Assembly: GCA_016218725.1 (NCBI GenBank)
Contig: JACRDB010000075.1
Location: forward strand, 1 to 64,000
Direction: 5' to 3'
DNA: 64,000 nt
Origin: Deltaproteobacteria bacterium
GTDB taxonomy: Bacteria; Myxococcota_A; Polyangia; Polyangiales; Ga0077539
Shown: in pieces, positions 63,312 through 64,000 of the stretch
How positions within the stretch are numbered: position 1 is the stretch's first letter
Layout of the letters: each line of letters starts with the position of its first letter
The notes under the pieces: model-generated
Databases searched by the model: none
Seen by the model: the letters and a program-made list of their open reading frames with translations, nothing else
Told to the model about the DNA's origin: nothing
Position numbers and translations under genes: made by a program

Positions 63312-64000
63312 TACCCTGAGGCGGAAGTTTCGAGGTGACTTCGAAGCAGACGCAAGCCCTGCCAGGAAGGGCTGCGAAGCAAGGCTGGCGGCCTTGCGAG
63401 CAGACCTGACGCCGCAGGGCGACGCGGCTGCGCACGAAGTCGCCCGAACACTTCCGCCTCAGGGTACTAGCACCAGGGCCCTCGCGCTCGGGGCGCTCCT
63501 TGGCCTCCAGGGCTGCGCCCGGGGCTGCGACGCGCCCCCCCCCGCGTCCCCCCCGGACTCGGCCCTCGGGGCGCGGGAGGCGCCCGCGCAGTGCGCCGAG
63601 GAGCTGTCCCACGCTGCCCTCGCGCGCCTCCCCGGGAGCGGCCCGGTGGACGCCCTGGAGGCCGCGTGCCGGGGCGGGGAGCTCGCCCTCTTCGCGCTCC
63701 AGGGCAACGAGCTCTACCGCGTGGCGCGCAGGACGGGGCCCGGGCAGGGCTTCGGCCCGGTGCGTCGGGTGACCACCGCCGCGGCGAGGCTCGGCCCCGT
63801 GGCCCCCGACGGCGTGGAGGGACCGGTGGCATGGAGGGCCCCGCTGGCCGGGGTGGACGCCACCGAGGGCCCCGAGCACGAGGAGCTGTGGGCCGCCACC
63901 GGCGCGGAGGCGTTTCGGATGGGAGGGCGCGCGATGCCGCTGGACGCCCTGGGGCTCGGGGTGGTGGTGCCCTTCGAGGCGCTCCCCGGGAGCGTGACGG
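63298..64000 (+). CDS. lipoprotein with in-frame palindromic insertion, 3' end beyond the window
   Basis: The frame from GTG 63298-63300 (overlapping livH) is open to the window edge. Removing 159 bp between the two CTAG copies gives GTG AGA AGG TCT AGC ACC AGG GCC ..., that is MRRSSTRALALGALLGLQGC, an ideal lipoprotein signal. With the element in place, 53 extra codons (SSTLRRKFRGDFEADAS ... LPPQGT) precede the signal. The mature part from Cys (CARGCDAPPPASPPDS) continues with no recognised domain. Export in the present form is doubtful unless an internal start is used; none with a good RBS is visible. Confidence 0.62.
   Translation, partial: MRRSSTLRRKFRGDFEADASPARKGCEARLAALRADLTPQGDAAAHEVARTLPPQGTSTRALALGALLGLQGCARGCDAPPPASPPDSALGAREAPAQCAEELSHAALARLPGSGPVDALEAACRGGELALFALQGNELYRVARRTGPGQGFGPVRRVTTAAARLGPVAPDGVEGPVAWRAPLAGVDATEGPEHEELWAATGAEAFRMGGRAMPLDALGLGVVVPFEALPGSVT
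63308..63470. mobile_element. 159-bp palindromic element, in-frame, CTAG at both ends
   Basis: Perfect 21-bp terminal inverted repeats (63308-63328 and 63450-63470; CTAGTACCCTGAGGCGG...), continuing imperfectly (TTCGAGGTGACTTCG against TTCGGGCGACTTCG). Inside, AGCCCT/AGGGCT and CAAGGC/GCCTTG form two further hairpins. CTAG at each end looks like a target duplication. The unit is 159 bp, 53 codons, with no stop in the lipoprotein frame. Confidence 0.8.

Overview
The window is a high-GC bacterial chromosome segment, most likely from Myxococcota (a myxobacterium or close relative). This is inferred from Ser/Thr kinases with N-terminal zinc-ribbon-like cysteines, a PP2C phosphatase, many Cys-rich or Pro-Asp-Thr-rich lipoproteins, very large TPR proteins, a subtilase ending in a Gly-Cys/hydrophobic/Arg tail like the MYXO-CTERM sorting signal, and dense gene packing with ATGA/GTGA overlaps. 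I found no rRNA, tRNA or CRISPR. Fifty protein genes or gene fragments are supported, two of them cut by the window ends.

Layout. 0-6 kb: secreted and lipoprotein genes on the minus strand, including a translationally coupled three-gene operon whose first gene (a His-Cys-dyad lipoprotein) carries an apparent one-base frameshift; a divergent FGE/SUMF1-domain protein follows. 6-20 kb: kinase plus lipoprotein, acyl-CoA dehydrogenase plus MBL-fold hydrolase, TPR protein, prepilin peptidase, DUF547 protein, second kinase, DnaJ-TPR protein, EEP-family lipoprotein, and an XRE regulator paired with an ImmA/IrrE-like metallopeptidase among several perfect palindromes. 20-34 kb: PSI-domain lipoprotein, a 2591-residue TPR protein, CinA C-terminal amidase, Ca2+/H+ exchanger, PP2C phosphatase and two more lipoproteins. 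34-42 kb: MiaE and MutY, a LEA14-like lipoprotein, a fused LRR/Cys-His/SDR protein, a membrane pyrophosphatase and a Dbr1-like metallophosphoesterase.

42.3-46.0 kb is an accessory island. It is bracketed by a 22-bp direct repeat (21/22 identical) and holds an Rpn-like nuclease, an atypically low-GC isocitrate lyase/PEP mutase-family gene, an integron attC-like site, and an antitoxin with a MazF toxin cut off exactly at the right-hand repeat.

46-64 kb: a second FGE/SUMF1 protein, SlyD-type FKBP, DnaQ-like exonuclease, RseP-like site-2 protease, matrixin-like metalloprotease, an ECF-like sigma factor, the intact paralogue of the His-Cys lipoprotein, a large subtilase with FG-GAP/VCBS-like repeats, a beta-propeller lipoprotein, a diheme cytochrome and a branched-chain amino-acid ABC operon (binding protein, LivH). 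At the end, a 159-bp palindromic element lies inside the LivH stop codon and the start of the next lipoprotein gene. It is a multiple of three and contains no stop in that frame, so it looks like an in-frame, Rickettsia-palindromic-element-style insertion. I consider this the most striking observation in the window.
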